22,178 nt of DNA, from contig JBDIBA010000030.1 of assembly GCA_039812705.1 (NCBI GenBank), forward strand, positions 1-22,178. The letters run 5' to 3'. A model generated the notes under the pieces. The model saw only the letters and a list, made by a program, of their open reading frames with translations, did no database searches and had not been told where the DNA came from. Every line of letters starts with the position of its first letter. The stretch's first letter is position 1. The translations under genes and the position numbers were made by a program. This DNA is from JBDIBA01 sp039812705. Its GTDB lineage: Bacteria; Actinomycetota; Acidimicrobiia; Acidimicrobiales; JBBSGY01. Below, piece by piece: positions 8,576-15,819 of this stretch.

Positions 8576-8667
8576 GGGGGGCGTCAGATTTGGGAATAAG
8601 TGTATCGACCGCCTGCGACAAGTTCCGGGCCGCCGTCCCGAACCCTGTAGAAGGTGGCACTACTAGT

Positions 8668-8694
8668 AACCAATTTCGGGGCCTGCGTAATCCC
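8668..8694 (-). promoter_or_regulatory. Candidate sigma-R-type promoter of clpC
   Basis: On the minus strand GGGAT (8694-8690) is followed after 19 bases by GTT (8670-8668), about 105 bp upstream of the clpC start. The sigma-R/sigma-H consensus is GGAAT-N18/19-GTT, so the -35 has one mismatch. Known: Streptomyces sigma-R and mycobacterial sigma-H regulons include Clp genes, and a sigma-R-like factor is encoded in this window. The motif is short and could arise by chance. Confidence 0.4.
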
Positions 8695-8704
8695 TCATCT
8701 GGTC

Positions 8705-8721
8705 GTCCGGACCATCCGGAC
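8705..8721. promoter_or_regulatory. Perfect inverted repeat in the clpC/polyprenyl synthase intergenic region
   Basis: GTCCGGA-CCA-TCCGGAC has 7-bp arms with perfect symmetry and is followed directly by the palindrome ATGATCAT (8722-8729). It sits 10 bp upstream of the candidate -35 of clpC and 71 bp upstream of the divergent GTG start. This is a typical position for an activator or shared operator. It does not match the ClgR consensus as I know it. The rest of the 230-bp intergenic region shows no RNA gene and no further ORF. Confidence 0.5.
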
Positions 8722-8792
8722 ATGATCATCTTCGGCCACAGAATCCAACACCTGACCGAGAATGCTCGAAGAGTCGCCTAAGTTCGTCTCCA

Positions 8793-9770
8793 GTGCCCGG
8801 TCAAACACAATCTTGCCTGAACGAATTGAGCCCTGACCTGCAGCGGGTCGAAGAAACCATGCGCCAAGCGGTGTCCTCTTCCAACCCCTTTTTGGACGAG
8901 GTCGTAACGCACTTGATCACTGCCGGCGGCAAACGCCTCAGGCCCGCTCTGACGATCGCTGCGGCCGGTGCCGTACAGGGCTCCTCTGGGACGCAAACCG
9001 ACCTCGATTCTGCGGTCTATTCGGCGGCCGCAGCCGTTGAGCTCACCCACCTCGGCAGCCTCCACCACGACGACGTCATCGACGAAGCCCAGCAGCGCCG
9101 CAACGTCGAATCGGTCAATGCCCGTTATGGAAACGCCATGGCCATTCTGAGTGGCGACTTTTTGATGGCCAGAGCCTCTGGCCTCGTGGCCGAACTCGGC
9201 GGAGACGTGCCTCAGGTCTTGGCTCAGACAATTACCGACCTTGTGATGGGCCAAGTCCTCGAATGGCAAGACCACGCGAATACTGCCCGCACGGTCGAGT
9301 CCTACGAGGCCAGCATCAACGGAAAAACCGCGTCCTTGCTTGCTGCCTCCACCCATCTCGGCGCTCTGACGGGCGGCGGCAATGCCGACCAGGTTGAAAA
9401 GCTCGCGTCTTTTGGCCGCGCTTTCGGTATGGCCTTCCAGATTCGCGACGACATTTCCGATGTCACCTCAACGGCAGAGGTCATGGGCAAGCCCGTTGGC
9501 AACGATCTGCTTGAAGGCACCTACAGCCTCCCAACCATTTACGCATTGCAAGACAACGCCGTTGCAAGCGAACTGCAAGCGCTGCTGAACGAAGACATCG
9601 ACACGCAAGGCATTGAACAAGCGTGCAAGCTCATTCAACACAGCAACGCAATCGAGCGTGCAGAGCAACGCTGCGCAATGTGGTGCCAGACCGCAGACGA
9701 ATCACTTAGCAATATTGCGAATTCCAAGTACACAGACGCTCTACGCGAATTGCTTGCCAGAGTCCGCTGA
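8793..9770 (+). CDS. Long-chain polyprenyl diphosphate synthase (trans-isoprenyl)
   Basis: It condenses isopentenyl diphosphate units to make the prenyl chain of menaquinone or a similar lipid. Seen: 325 residues of the all-alpha trans-prenyltransferase fold. Motifs are GGKRLRP (about 45-51), first Asp-rich motif DDVID (93-97), 'GDFLMARA', GKTASL (about 177-182), and second Asp-rich motif DDISD (219-223) followed by GKPVGNDLLEG. Two small residues (S89, L90) precede the HHDD block; chain length cannot be settled by eye, though heptaprenyl to nonaprenyl is usual for this subgroup in actinobacteria. The GTG start at 8793 has no Shine-Dalgarno and the frame is open further upstream, so the exact N-terminus is uncertain. 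It ends 13 bp from the convergent lysS stop. Confidence 0.9.
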   Translation: MPGQTQSCLNELSPDLQRVEETMRQAVSSSNPFLDEVVTHLITAGGKRLRPALTIAAAGAVQGSSGTQTDLDSAVYSAAAAVELTHLGSLHHDDVIDEAQQRRNVESVNARYGNAMAILSGDFLMARASGLVAELGGDVPQVLAQTITDLVMGQVLEWQDHANTARTVESYEASINGKTASLLAASTHLGALTGGGNADQVEKLASFGRAFGMAFQIRDDISDVTSTAEVMGKPVGNDLLEGTYSLPTIYALQDNAVASELQALLNEDIDTQGIEQACKLIQHSNAIERAEQRCAMWCQTADESLSNIANSKYTDALRELLARVR

Positions 9771-9783
9771 CCAAAGCTTGCTT

Positions 9784-11199
9784 TTACTCGTCGTCGGGAC
9801 GCGGACGAAGAGTTGGGAAAAACAGAACGTCTTTGATTGCAGCCGAATCTGACAACAGCATTGCCAGGCGATCAACACCCAAACCCATTCCTGCAGTCGG
9901 CGGCATGCCGTACTCCAGCGCACGCAGAAAGTCTTGATCTACAACCATTGCTTCTGCGTCACCGGCCTTGTTCAACTCTGACTGCTGCTCAAGGCGTGCA
10001 CGTTGTTCATCGGGATCGCACAACTCTGTGTAAATCGGCGCCAGTTCCCTACCCGCAATCACAAGGTCACTGTGTTCAGTAAAACCGGGCTTTGTGCGGT
10101 GATCACGCGCTAGCGGAGAAACCTCTTTGGGCATGTCCATAACGAAGGTTGGTTCCCAAATGTTTCGTTCAACAATCTTTTCGTAGATCTCGAAAATCAT
10201 CTTTCCGGGGCTCCACGTCTCATCAATCTCGCCGACAATTTCACTTGTCATCTTGCGAAGCACGGCGACGTCCATGTCCAAGCTGACATCGCGACCAACA
10301 GCCTCGGACACCAGGTCTGTCAGCGTTGCGCGGCGATACGGCGGAGTCAGGTCAATCTCACGACCCTGGTAACTGACAACGCTTGAGCCAGTCAGCGAAA
10401 CAGCAACCGTTGAAACAAGGTCTTCGACCAGTTCCATGTAGTTGTTGTAGTCGGCGTAGGCCTCGTAGGACTCCAAACCAACAAACTCTGGGTTATGACG
10501 CGGCGAGATGCCTTCGTTGCGAAAGTTCTGCCCAATTTCGTAGACCTTTTCCATTCCGCCGACAACAAGACGCTTTAGGTAAAGCTCCGTTGCAATGCGC
10601 AGGTACATCTGCATGTCAAGCGCGTCGTGGTGTGTGACAAAAGGTTTTGCAATTGCACCGCCGTGGACTGCATTAAGCATCGGCGTTTCGACTTCTTGGT
10701 AACCGCGCTTGTTATAGAACTTGCGGATCTCGCCGGGGATACGCGCGCGCATGATCAGCGCAGCGCGCGCGTGAGGGTTTACCCAAAGGTCGACATACCG
10801 CTGGCGATAACGAGCGTCTGTGTCTGTCAAGCCGTGCCACTTGTCCGGAAACGCACGCCTTGCATGGGCCAACAAGTCCCATTTTTCGACCTGTATTGAA
10901 AGCTCGCCCTTGCGAGTCTTCATGACGGTCCCCTCAACGCCAATCCAGTCACCCAGCGACAACGAGGTGAAGTCCTCAAAGTCAGGAGTGACATCGGCCG
11001 GAGCAAACAACTGCACAACACCGGACGAATCGTGAAGTTGGCCAAATACAAGCTTTCCTTGGCCGCGGCGCAGCATCAAACGTCCAGCAATGCACACACG
11101 ATTGTCCGTGTGCTCACCCGTTTGCACCTTGTCTTCAAACTGTTCGATTACTTGAGCAACCGTGTGGGTTCGTTCAACTGTGAAAGGAATCTCTTTCAT
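9784..11199 (-). CDS. lysS: Lysyl-tRNA synthetase, class II
   Basis: It charges tRNA-Lys with lysine. Seen: 471 residues. An OB-fold anticodon-binding domain (about 32-108, 'VCIAGRLMLRRGQGKLVFGQL') precedes the class II catalytic core. The core has motif 2 FRNEGISPRHNPEF (226-239) and motif 3 GMGLGVDRLAMLL near the C-terminus. The protein begins at 'IPFTVERTHT', so the usual N-terminal helix of some 30-40 residues before this block is absent. The start is held in place because coaX ends in TAATG with the A shared, indicating translational coupling. It is the last gene of the folP operon and converges on the polyprenyl synthase gene. Confidence 0.97.
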   Translation of the reverse strand: MKEIPFTVERTHTVAQVIEQFEDKVQTGEHTDNRVCIAGRLMLRRGQGKLVFGQLHDSSGVVQLFAPADVTPDFEDFTSLSLGDWIGVEGTVMKTRKGELSIQVEKWDLLAHARRAFPDKWHGLTDTDARYRQRYVDLWVNPHARAALIMRARIPGEIRKFYNKRGYQEVETPMLNAVHGGAIAKPFVTHHDALDMQMYLRIATELYLKRLVVGGMEKVYEIGQNFRNEGISPRHNPEFVGLESYEAYADYNNYMELVEDLVSTVAVSLTGSSVVSYQGREIDLTPPYRRATLTDLVSEAVGRDVSLDMDVAVLRKMTSEIVGEIDETWSPGKMIFEIYEKIVERNIWEPTFVMDMPKEVSPLARDHRTKPGFTEHSDLVIAGRELAPIYTELCDPDEQRARLEQQSELNKAGDAEAMVVDQDFLRALEYGMPPTAGMGLGVDRLAMLLSDSAAIKDVLFFPTLRPRPDDE

Positions 11200-11990
11200 T
11201 ACTGCTCTCGCATTTCGTTTTGTAGTCTGCGCGCGATCAATGAAAACCCGCGCAAGGTCATCCAGGGGTCATGCACATTGCATTGCTTGGACAGCGGCGC
11301 AATCACCGACGACATGCCGCCCGTGAAATAAACGCGCGCATCGCCAATTTCAGACTTGACGCGCTCGCACAATCCATCAATCTCCGCGGCGGTCCCGTAA
11401 GTCGCACCAGACTGAACGGCAAGTGCAGTGCTTTTTCCAACAACGTTCTTAGGAACCGAAACAGGAACGCTGCGCAACGCGGCGGCTCGCGAAAACAGGG
11501 CTTCAAGCGAAATAGCCAGGCCCGGAAGAATGACTCCCCCGGCATATGTGCCTTTGGCTGAAACTGCGTCGATGGTTGTCGCGGTGCCCATGTCCACAAC
11601 AATCGCCGGAAGCGCGCCCTTCTCGATGGCGGCTACGCCGTTTGCCATGCGGTCGGGGCCGATTTCGCGTGGATTGTCCAACTCGATCGCCATGCCGGTG
11701 TCGGTTTCGTGAGTGACAGTCAAAGCGTTGATGTCGAGGCGGCCGCACATGCGCTGCAACGAACCCGTCACTGCGGGAACAACCGATCCAATAGCCACGG
11801 TTTCAACATCGCTCAACTGGCGTGGCCGCGACTTCACGTGTTGCGCCAAGAAGTTGTCCAACAACACGCGCCACTCGTCGCCCGTACGAGCAGGATCGGT
11901 AGCCGCACGCCAATGGTCAACCAAGGCTCCCTCGGCATCGAACAGACCAATGACCGTGTTCGTATTGCCGACGTCGAAGACAAGCTGCAT
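11199..11990 (-). CDS. coaX: Type III pantothenate kinase
   Basis: It catalyses the first step of coenzyme A synthesis, pantothenate phosphorylation. Seen: 263 residues of the ASKHA fold. The phosphate-binding loop DVGNTNT lies at 6-12, 'GPDRMANGVAA' in the middle, and VDMGTATTID (about 132-141) with 'GGVILPG' form the second phosphate/substrate region. Length is typical for CoaX. ATG 11990 begins five bases after the folK stop, and the lysS start overlaps its stop (TAATG). The same coaX-lysS order occurs in mycobacteria, where panC and panD lie upstream; neither is present here. Confidence 0.95.
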   Translation of the reverse strand: MQLVFDVGNTNTVIGLFDAEGALVDHWRAATDPARTGDEWRVLLDNFLAQHVKSRPRQLSDVETVAIGSVVPAVTGSLQRMCGRLDINALTVTHETDTGMAIELDNPREIGPDRMANGVAAIEKGALPAIVVDMGTATTIDAVSAKGTYAGGVILPGLAISLEALFSRAAALRSVPVSVPKNVVGKSTALAVQSGATYGTAAEIDGLCERVKSEIGDARVYFTGGMSSVIAPLSKQCNVHDPWMTLRGFSLIARRLQNEMREQ

Positions 11991-11995
11991 AAGCC

Positions 11996-12451
11996 CTACA
12001 GGCTACCCGCCACCCACACTTCGCCAACCGCACGGGCCTCCGAGCCCTCTGGGACCAGCTCGGGTGCAATCTCGCGCAACGGTGTCAAAACGAAATTGCG
12101 CTCCCACATGCGCGGATGCGGCACGGTCAGCGTTTCGGTGTCGTGTTCTTCACCCTTGATCACCAAGATGTCGACATCAAGCGTTCGAGGGCCATCCTTC
12201 TCAATACGAACGCGTTGAGCGTTTCGCTCCAGCTTGTAGGCGTGCCTTAGTAGCTCGCCGGCCTCTAGCTCCGTGTTCAGTTTCACAACCATGTTGAGAT
12301 ACGCGCCTTGGTTGTCGGGGCCACCAATCGGTTCTGTTTCGTAAACCGATGAACACGCCACAACGTCGGGCAAACCATCTACGGCGTCGCGCAGATACTG
12401 CCAGCGATCACCAAGGTTGGAACCAAGCGCGATGTAGACGTCTCGCTTCAT
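11996..12451 (-). CDS. folK: 2-amino-4-hydroxy-6-hydroxymethyldihydropteridine pyrophosphokinase
   Basis: It transfers pyrophosphate from ATP to 6-hydroxymethyl-dihydropterin, providing the substrate of FolP. Seen: 151 residues from ATG 12451. The protein opens with 'YIALGSNLGDR' and carries ETEPIGG, GPRTLDVDIL (the Asp pair that binds Mg) and 'VPHPRMWERNFVLTPL', all FolK signatures. The reading frame is open to 12544, but that longer form would overlap the upstream gene and add a non-conserved 31-residue leader; GTG 12487 is another possible start. It lies between the phosphatase-like gene and coaX in the folP operon. Confidence 0.93.
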   Translation of the reverse strand: MKRDVYIALGSNLGDRWQYLRDAVDGLPDVVACSSVYETEPIGGPDNQGAYLNMVVKLNTELEAGELLRHAYKLERNAQRVRIEKDGPRTLDVDILVIKGEEHDTETLTVPHPRMWERNFVLTPLREIAPELVPEGSEARAVGEVWVAGSL

Positions 12452-12491
12452 CCGCGAAACATGCGTATCGACCTGGTTTTCAGACACGGAC

Positions 12492-12995
12492 TCAGTCTTC
12501 GTCTGTCGGAGCAAGCGCAGCAACCAACTGACGGCCCTCTGCACCCATTTGGCGTTGCATCAAGCGCTCCATGACCACAACGGCCTGCGTGGTTGTCGGC
12601 AACCGCTTGGACCACAACAAGTAACCCGCCAAAAAGCCCATCATGTCGTCGCCTAGTTCTTCGCGATGAACCAACAGGCGTTCACCAGCATCCAACCAGC
12701 CTTGGATCTGGGTGTAGATAACCGGCAACACATTGCGGGTGTCGCCATTCGATGCGAATGGAAGGTGCGAGTAGACGACTTCAAGTTCTTCGTATGCGTG
12801 AAGGTTGTGCTCCGAAGGAAGCAGCGAAACAATCCGATCGAAGCTCTCGTGACGCAGCCAAAGAATCTCTTCATGACGGCGCACCCGTCGGTGGTTGCGC
12901 GAGTAACCGCCTGGTCGCTCGCTCACTGCAAGTTGGTCTTTCAACACCCAAGTGAAATTGCGCGGCGGAATGCCTTGCGCCCAACGGTTCTTCAT
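12492..12995 (-). CDS. Tyrosine/dual-specificity phosphatase-like protein lacking the catalytic Cys
   Basis: Seen: 167 residues, no signal peptide or membrane segment. The order of elements resembles dual-specificity phosphatases: 'NFTWVLKDQLAVSERPGG' near the N-terminus, 'FDRIVSLLP' (about 52-60), 'YEELEVVYSHLPF' (68-80), an amphipathic helix, a buried strand LLVH (107-110), then a long helix 'GFLAGYLLW'. Where active enzymes have HCxxGxxR, this protein has HREELGDD (110-117): the nucleophile is R111 and the phosphate-binding Arg is D117. It therefore cannot use the standard mechanism. Its ATG overlaps the folP stop (ATGA), so it is translationally coupled to folP, with folK next. Mycobacteria carry folB in this slot. 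The function is unknown; a pterin-binding, regulatory or pseudo-enzyme role is only a guess. The fold assignment rests on pattern reading. Confidence 0.55.
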   Translation of the reverse strand: MKNRWAQGIPPRNFTWVLKDQLAVSERPGGYSRNHRRVRRHEEILWLRHESFDRIVSLLPSEHNLHAYEELEVVYSHLPFASNGDTRNVLPVIYTQIQGWLDAGERLLVHREELGDDMMGFLAGYLLWSKRLPTTTQAVVVMERLMQRQMGAEGRQLVAALAPTDED

Positions 12996-13828
12996 TTGTT
13001 TGTCACCCTCGCAGATGTATTTGCATCAGCGCACGAGGCAATTGCCTCTGCAACGCGCAACGCTTGAACGCTTTCCTTCACGTCATGAACACGCACAATG
13101 TCCGCACCACCAAGTGCAGCAACGGTCATCGACGCGATAGAGCCACCGAGACGTCCGTCTTCAGGAACGCCATCAAAAGAGCCGGCAGCAAGTTTGGAAA
13201 TGAAGGACTTTCGACTTGTTCCCACCACAACGGGAAAACCAAGTGCCTTTAGTTGGCCAATCGAACCAAGCAGCTGACAGTTGTGCTCGACGGTCTTACC
13301 AAAACCAATGCCCGGGTCGATATAAATCTCTCTGACGCCGGCTTGGCTTGCGCGATTTGCCGCTGCAGCCAAGTATTCGCTTACTTCGCCAACGACGTCT
13401 TCGTAACGCGGATTGTCTTGCATGTTCTGAGGTGTGCCGATCATGTGCATGGCTATCCATGCGCTGTTCGTTTCGGATGCAACACCTTCCAGCGACGCTG
13501 AAATGTCGTTGATGATGCTTGCGCCGGCCGCGGCGGCCGCAAGCGCAACCTCTTTATGGCGCGTGTCGATCGAAATGCGAGCCTTTGGCTGCAGTCCGAG
13601 TCGCTCAACAAGTTGGGTAATTACGGGGATGACGCGCGAACACTCTTCATCTACCGAGATTTCGAGCGCGCCTGGGCGGGTCGATTCGCCACCAATGTCG
13701 ACAATGGCGGCGCCTTCGTCGACCATCTGCAAACCCCGCGCCACGGCATCGTTGAGGTCAATCCACTTGCCGCCGTCAGAAAAAGAGTCGGGAGTGACGT
13801 TCAACACCCCCATGACCTGACTCGACAT
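12992..13828 (-). CDS. folP: Dihydropteroate synthase
   Basis: It joins 6-hydroxymethyl-dihydropterin pyrophosphate with p-aminobenzoate to make dihydropteroate, and is the sulfonamide target. Seen: 278 residues of TIM-barrel type. Signatures: NVTPDSFSDGG (10-20), DIGGESTRPG (44-53), 'ISIDTRH', 'IINDIS', 'DPGIGFGKT', 'GTSRKSF' and 'RVHDV' near the end. The start is ATG 13828; no Shine-Dalgarno precedes it, which fits the promoter lying right next to it. ATG 13813 (immediately before GVLNVTPDSF) is a possible alternative. It is first in the folP - phosphatase-like - folK - coaX - lysS operon and overlaps its successor by ATGA. Confidence 0.96.
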   Translation of the reverse strand: MSSQVMGVLNVTPDSFSDGGKWIDLNDAVARGLQMVDEGAAIVDIGGESTRPGALEISVDEECSRVIPVITQLVERLGLQPKARISIDTRHKEVALAAAAAGASIINDISASLEGVASETNSAWIAMHMIGTPQNMQDNPRYEDVVGEVSEYLAAAANRASQAGVREIYIDPGIGFGKTVEHNCQLLGSIGQLKALGFPVVVGTSRKSFISKLAAGSFDGVPEDGRLGGSIASMTVAALGGADIVRVHDVKESVQALRVAEAIASCADANTSARVTNK

Positions 13829-13838
13829 GGGGGCGCAG

Positions 13839-13869
13839 GTTATAGCTGAAATTGACGAAAACGTGTCAA
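13839..13869 (-). promoter_or_regulatory. Sigma-70-type promoter of the folP operon
   Basis: On the minus strand a perfect -35 TTGACA (13869-13864) and a -10 TATAAC (13844-13839) are 19 bases apart, slightly long. The -10 ends 10 bases before ATG 13828, so transcription would start within a few bases of the start codon and the mRNA would be leaderless or nearly so. The -35 lies in a small inverted repeat TTGAC-N8-GTCAA (13852-13869), a possible operator. Confidence 0.65.
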
Positions 13870-13907
13870 GAAACGGCTTTTTTTGAGTTTTCGTGAACTT
13901 TCAGAAG

Positions 13908-15815
13908 TCAGTCAACATTTGGCGCGGCGTTGGCAGCCGGTTTTGCCTCATCGACAATCAACTCGGGCTCGCCGGACTCATCAATGGGTGTCACGCGCTC
14001 ATCGTCCGAGCCTGCAACTTGCCAGTACGGCAAGTGACCCCACACCTTCTCCAACGCTTCGGTGCCAAGGGTTTCGTGCTCGCACAGTTCGTCGGCCAGC
14101 TTGCCGAGAGTGTCTTTGTGCGTGGTGATGATGTCGGTGGCCGTCTTGTGTGCTTCGTCAACAAGCGCCCGAACCTCGGAATCGATCTTGGCCGCAATTT
14201 CGCCCGAGTAGTTGGCCTGCGCGCTGGTTCGTCCGAGGAACTGGTCCGATTCGGTGGAACCCAATTGCTGAGGACCCAATGAGTCGCTCATGCCGTACTG
14301 GGTGACCATGGCGCGGGCCATTGAAGACACCTTCTCAATGTCATTTGCAGCACCGGTTGAAGGCTCGCCAAAGAACACCTCTTCGGCTGTCCGCCCACCA
14401 AGCAGCACCGCAAGCTCGGCCTTCATAGACCGACGCGTAACGATGTTGCGGTCTTCGGTTGGCAACGAAAGCGTCCAACCAAGTGCGCGACCACGCGCAA
14501 TGACCGACACCTTGTGCACGGGGTGCGCGTCTTTCAACAAACGACCAACAATTGCGTGACCACCCTCGTGAACGGCAATCGTGCGCTTTTCGGTCTCGCT
14601 CATCACGCGGTTCTTGCGTTCTGGGCCACCAATCACACGGTCAATCGCGGCTTCGAGGTCGTCCATCGTGATCTCGGTGCCGTTCGTGCGCGCGGCAATC
14701 AGCGCGGCTTCGTTGATGAGGTTTGCCAGGTCGGCTCCGGTGAAACCAGGAGTTCTGCGCGCCAGCACGCCGATGTCAACGCTGCTGGCCAGCGGGACGT
14801 TCTTCGCGTGAACAGCCAACACTGCCTTGCGGCCTTCGATGTCGGGGCGATCCACGGTGATTTGACGGTCAAAACGACCCGGGCGCAATAGCGCTGGATC
14901 CAAGACATCGGGACGGTTGGTTGCCGCCATGATGATGATCCCCGTGCGGGCATCGAAGCCGTCCATTTCAACAAGCAGCTGGTTAAGGGTCTGCTCGCGT
15001 TCGTCGTGACCACCCATCGTGCTTGCAGAGCGGCTGCGACCAACGGCGTCAATCTCGTCCATGAAGATGATGCAAGGAGCCGACGCCTTTGCCTGCTCGA
15101 ACAGGTCGCGCACGCGGCTGGCGCCGACACCGACGAACATCTCGACAAAATCTGAACCGGAGATTGTGAAGAACGGAACACCGGCTTCGCCCGCAACGGC
15201 CTTTGCCAGCAATGTCTTTCCGGTTCCTGGAGGGCCAACCAGCAGCACGCCGCGCGGAATCTTTGCGCCGATTGCCTGAAACTTGCCCGGGGATTCCAAG
15301 AAGTCCTTGATCTCTTGCAGTTCGACTACGGCCTCGTCTGCACCGGCAACGTCAGCAAACGTGGTCTTTGGTTCATCCTTGGACATCATGCGTGCCTTGG
15401 ATTTACCGAACTGCGTGAAGCCTCGACCGCCACCCATGTAGCGCATGACCAGCAAGAACACACCAAAGACAAGCAACAGCGGCAGAAGCGTGCCAAACAG
15501 GCCGCTCAACAGGCTTGGCTGCGAACGCTTTGCGCTCGTCTGAACCCCGCTGTCCGTCAGGGTCTTGGTCAGTTCATCGCTGAACTCTGCTGGGTACTCA
15601 ACCAGGTAGGTCTTTTGATCTTGAAGTCGACCGGTCACCGTGCGATAGCGGTCATCAATCTGCGCGGTTTGCACCTTGTTGTCTTTGATGAGCGATTGAT
15701 ACTCCGTGAGGTTCACGCGATTGGACTGCGGCTCTTCGGCAGTAAGCGCCAACAGCGCAAGCGAACCAATGAAAAGAACACCCAGCCAAAAGAAGACGTT
15801 CTTGAAGATTTTCAT
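13908..15815 (-). CDS. ftsH: ATP-dependent zinc metalloprotease FtsH
   Basis: FtsH is a membrane-anchored AAA+ protease that removes damaged membrane and short-lived cytosolic proteins. Seen: 635 residues. Two N-terminal membrane helices (about 6-25 and 103-124) flank an extracytoplasmic domain. The AAA module has Walker A GPPGTGKT (194-201), pore loop FVGVGAS (227-233), Walker B FMDEID (251-256) and the second region of homology 'RPGRFDRQI'. The zinc site HEGGH is at 416-420 and the peptidase domain continues to about 600. The frame is open to 16031, but ATG 15815 is correct: it precedes the first membrane helix and has GAGGGA seven bases upstream. It begins five bases from the hpt stop, so the two are coupled. 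No convincing intrinsic terminator follows. Confidence 0.97.
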   Translation of the reverse strand: MKIFKNVFFWLGVLFIGSLALLALTAEEPQSNRVNLTEYQSLIKDNKVQTAQIDDRYRTVTGRLQDQKTYLVEYPAEFSDELTKTLTDSGVQTSAKRSQPSLLSGLFGTLLPLLLVFGVFLLVMRYMGGGRGFTQFGKSKARMMSKDEPKTTFADVAGADEAVVELQEIKDFLESPGKFQAIGAKIPRGVLLVGPPGTGKTLLAKAVAGEAGVPFFTISGSDFVEMFVGVGASRVRDLFEQAKASAPCIIFMDEIDAVGRSRSASTMGGHDEREQTLNQLLVEMDGFDARTGIIIMAATNRPDVLDPALLRPGRFDRQITVDRPDIEGRKAVLAVHAKNVPLASSVDIGVLARRTPGFTGADLANLINEAALIAARTNGTEITMDDLEAAIDRVIGGPERKNRVMSETEKRTIAVHEGGHAIVGRLLKDAHPVHKVSVIARGRALGWTLSLPTEDRNIVTRRSMKAELAVLLGGRTAEEVFFGEPSTGAANDIEKVSSMARAMVTQYGMSDSLGPQQLGSTESDQFLGRTSAQANYSGEIAAKIDSEVRALVDEAHKTATDIITTHKDTLGKLADELCEHETLGTEALEKVWGHLPYWQVAGSDDERVTPIDESGEPELIVDEAKPAANAAPNVD

Positions 15816-15819
15816 TTGA

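Noticed and set aside
8581..8667. Riboswitch or small RNA in the clpC/polyprenyl synthase gap
   Set aside because: No recognisable aptamer or terminator pair was found; promoter and operator signals explain the spacer better.
8778..9356. 192-codon minus-strand frame opposite the polyprenyl synthase
   Set aside because: Complement of a clear prenyl synthase with both Asp-rich motifs.
9771..9783. Bidirectional terminator between the polyprenyl synthase and lysS genes
   Set aside because: Only a short AAGCTT palindrome is present in the 13-bp gap; no stable hairpin is visible.
12452..12544. Longer folK starting at 12544
   Set aside because: It would overlap the phosphatase-like gene and add a non-conserved leader; FolK homology begins right after ATG 12451.
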